Assembly: GCF_028290025.1 (NCBI RefSeq)
Contig: NZ_JAQGKQ010000108.1
Coordinates: 1-64,000 of the forward strand
Direction of reading: 5' to 3'
Source: Cypionkella sp.
Lineage (GTDB): Bacteria; Pseudomonadota; Alphaproteobacteria; Rhodobacterales; Rhodobacteraceae
Length of the DNA: 64,000 bases
Part shown: one piece after another, positions 63,462 to 64,000 of the stretch
Position numbering within the stretch: the stretch's first letter is position 1
How the letters are laid out: each line of letters starts with the position of its first letter
Notes under the pieces: generated by a model
Seen by the model: only the letters and a program-made list of their open reading frames with translations
What the model was told of the DNA's origin: nothing
Databases searched by the model: none
Made by a program: the position numbers and the translations under genes

Positions 63462-64000
63462 ATGGCCGAGCGGTTTGGCGGCAAGTATTCTCCGAGCAAT
63501 TCGCGGGTCGAAGGTGCCGCGGGGGCTGTGCCTGCGCCCGGGATGCCGAGGCGTTCCAAGTCGGCAGGGCGGGCGCGGGCGCTGTTTTTGCCGCCGTTTC
63601 TGTTTGCAGCTTTGGCGTTCAAGGGCGAGCCGCGTGTGCTGATCATGGGGTTGGCTGCCTGCGGGATTTTGCTGCTGGCGGCGTGGCTTACGCAGCAGGG
63701 CGTGATTGCAAACGACGCTTATGATGCGCGCAATGTGGCGCGGCGTCCGGCTATTCCGCGCAAGGCTTTTGCGGCGGTGCTGATGGGTGTCGGGCTTTGC
63801 GTTGGCGCGCTGGTGGCTCAACCGATGATCTATGCGGTGCTGCTGGGGCTGGCGGGCGTGATCTTGCATGTCGGCGCGTTTGGCTTAGACCTGATGCGCG
63901 ACAAGGGCATGGAGGGCGTTGACAGCTTTCAGGTGGAGCGGGTGGCGCGCGCGGTCGATGAGGCCGAGGCGCTGCTGGCGGGCATGAAGGATGCGATTTT
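63462..64000 (+). CDS. XpaC-like protein, partial at window edge
   Basis: The frame opens at an ATG with GGGAGCG upstream and runs off the window end after about 180 codons. It has a basic Pro/Arg-rich N-terminus, two or more hydrophobic helices (LIMGLAACGILLLAAWL, AVLMGVGLCVGALVAQPMIY), then a cytoplasmic region VDSFQVERVARAVDEAEALLAGM. This resembles XpaC (5-bromo-4-chloroindolyl phosphate hydrolysis family), often found beside a TelA tellurite-resistance-type gene. The rest is outside the window. Confidence 0.6.
   Translation, partial: MAERFGGKYSPSNSRVEGAAGAVPAPGMPRRSKSAGRARALFLPPFLFAALAFKGEPRVLIMGLAACGILLLAAWLTQQGVIANDAYDARNVARRPAIPRKAFAAVLMGVGLCVGALVAQPMIYAVLLGLAGVILHVGAFGLDLMRDKGMEGVDSFQVERVARAVDEAEALLAGMKDAI

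Overview
The window is a stretch of chromosome from an alphaproteobacterium, most likely a member of the Rhodobacterales/Roseobacter group. The evidence is the high GC content, the gene order ctaC-ctaB-small ORF-ctaG-ctaE-surf1-thrC-M16 peptidase, the glyQ-(DUF6446)-glyS trio, a SAM-II type riboswitch before metZ, Hint-domain protein and FolE2, and CtrA-like TTAA-N7-TTAAC boxes. I see no rRNA, tRNA, CRISPR array, transposase, phage or plasmid gene. Most genes are housekeeping genes in short operons.

Layout. 0-3.2 kb: nucleotide and NAD salvage (mtnP, pnuC, a frameshifted nadR, apt). 3.4-5.9 kb: DUF1428, FAD-linked dehydrogenase and DUF1697 genes. 6-13.6 kb (minus strand): the cytochrome c oxidase block ctaC-B-G-E with surf1, followed by threonine synthase (interrupted by an in-frame stop), an M16 peptidase and a GNAT enzyme. 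13.9-20.5 kb: tldD, class V aminotransferase, two Lrp/AsnC regulators, a Hint protein, ilvC. 20.5-23.5 kb: a small membrane protein, an MHS-type transporter, an acyltransferase. 23.6-34.5 kb (minus strand): glmM-folP-folB, a SleB-like hydrolase, ppdK, and glyS-DUF6446-glyQ. 34.7-48.5 kb: an exported pseudo-protease, folE2, metZ with its riboswitch, unknown genes, yciB, ftsY, an interrupted alkB, xseA. 48.6-64 kb: purD, lysC, racemase, DoxX, MarR/SDR pair, L,D-transpeptidase, ptsP, an AT-rich orphan, GFA, EcsC, GNAT, flavin reductase, tadA, rluB, and the start of an XpaC-like gene.

Three genes are broken by single-base events: nadR (1-nt frameshift), thrC (Tyr codon to TAA) and alkB (Glu codon of the first histidine box to TAG). 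The surrounding genes are intact, so this is either very recent decay in this lineage or error in the sequence.

Large-scale structure. The plus strand is C-rich on the left (about 1-24 kb) and G-rich on the right (about 30.7-64 kb), whichever strand is coding. That is the sense expected of a replication origin or an inversion breakpoint somewhere in 24-31 kb. Two dispersed intergenic repeat families mostly switch orientation across the same zone: a CtrA-like box plus TGTCCACGTGTGGACA palindrome (four copies), and a GGTCATCCTCTCTGC...CCGCCGGAGG element (about six copies). Other signals that the genes do not explain are a 24-bp inverted repeat before the class V aminotransferase, 11-bp-spaced CGGCCA repeats before ppdK, and a low-GC segment inside glyS. 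I did not find a complete new multi-gene system such as a defence island or biosynthetic cluster.
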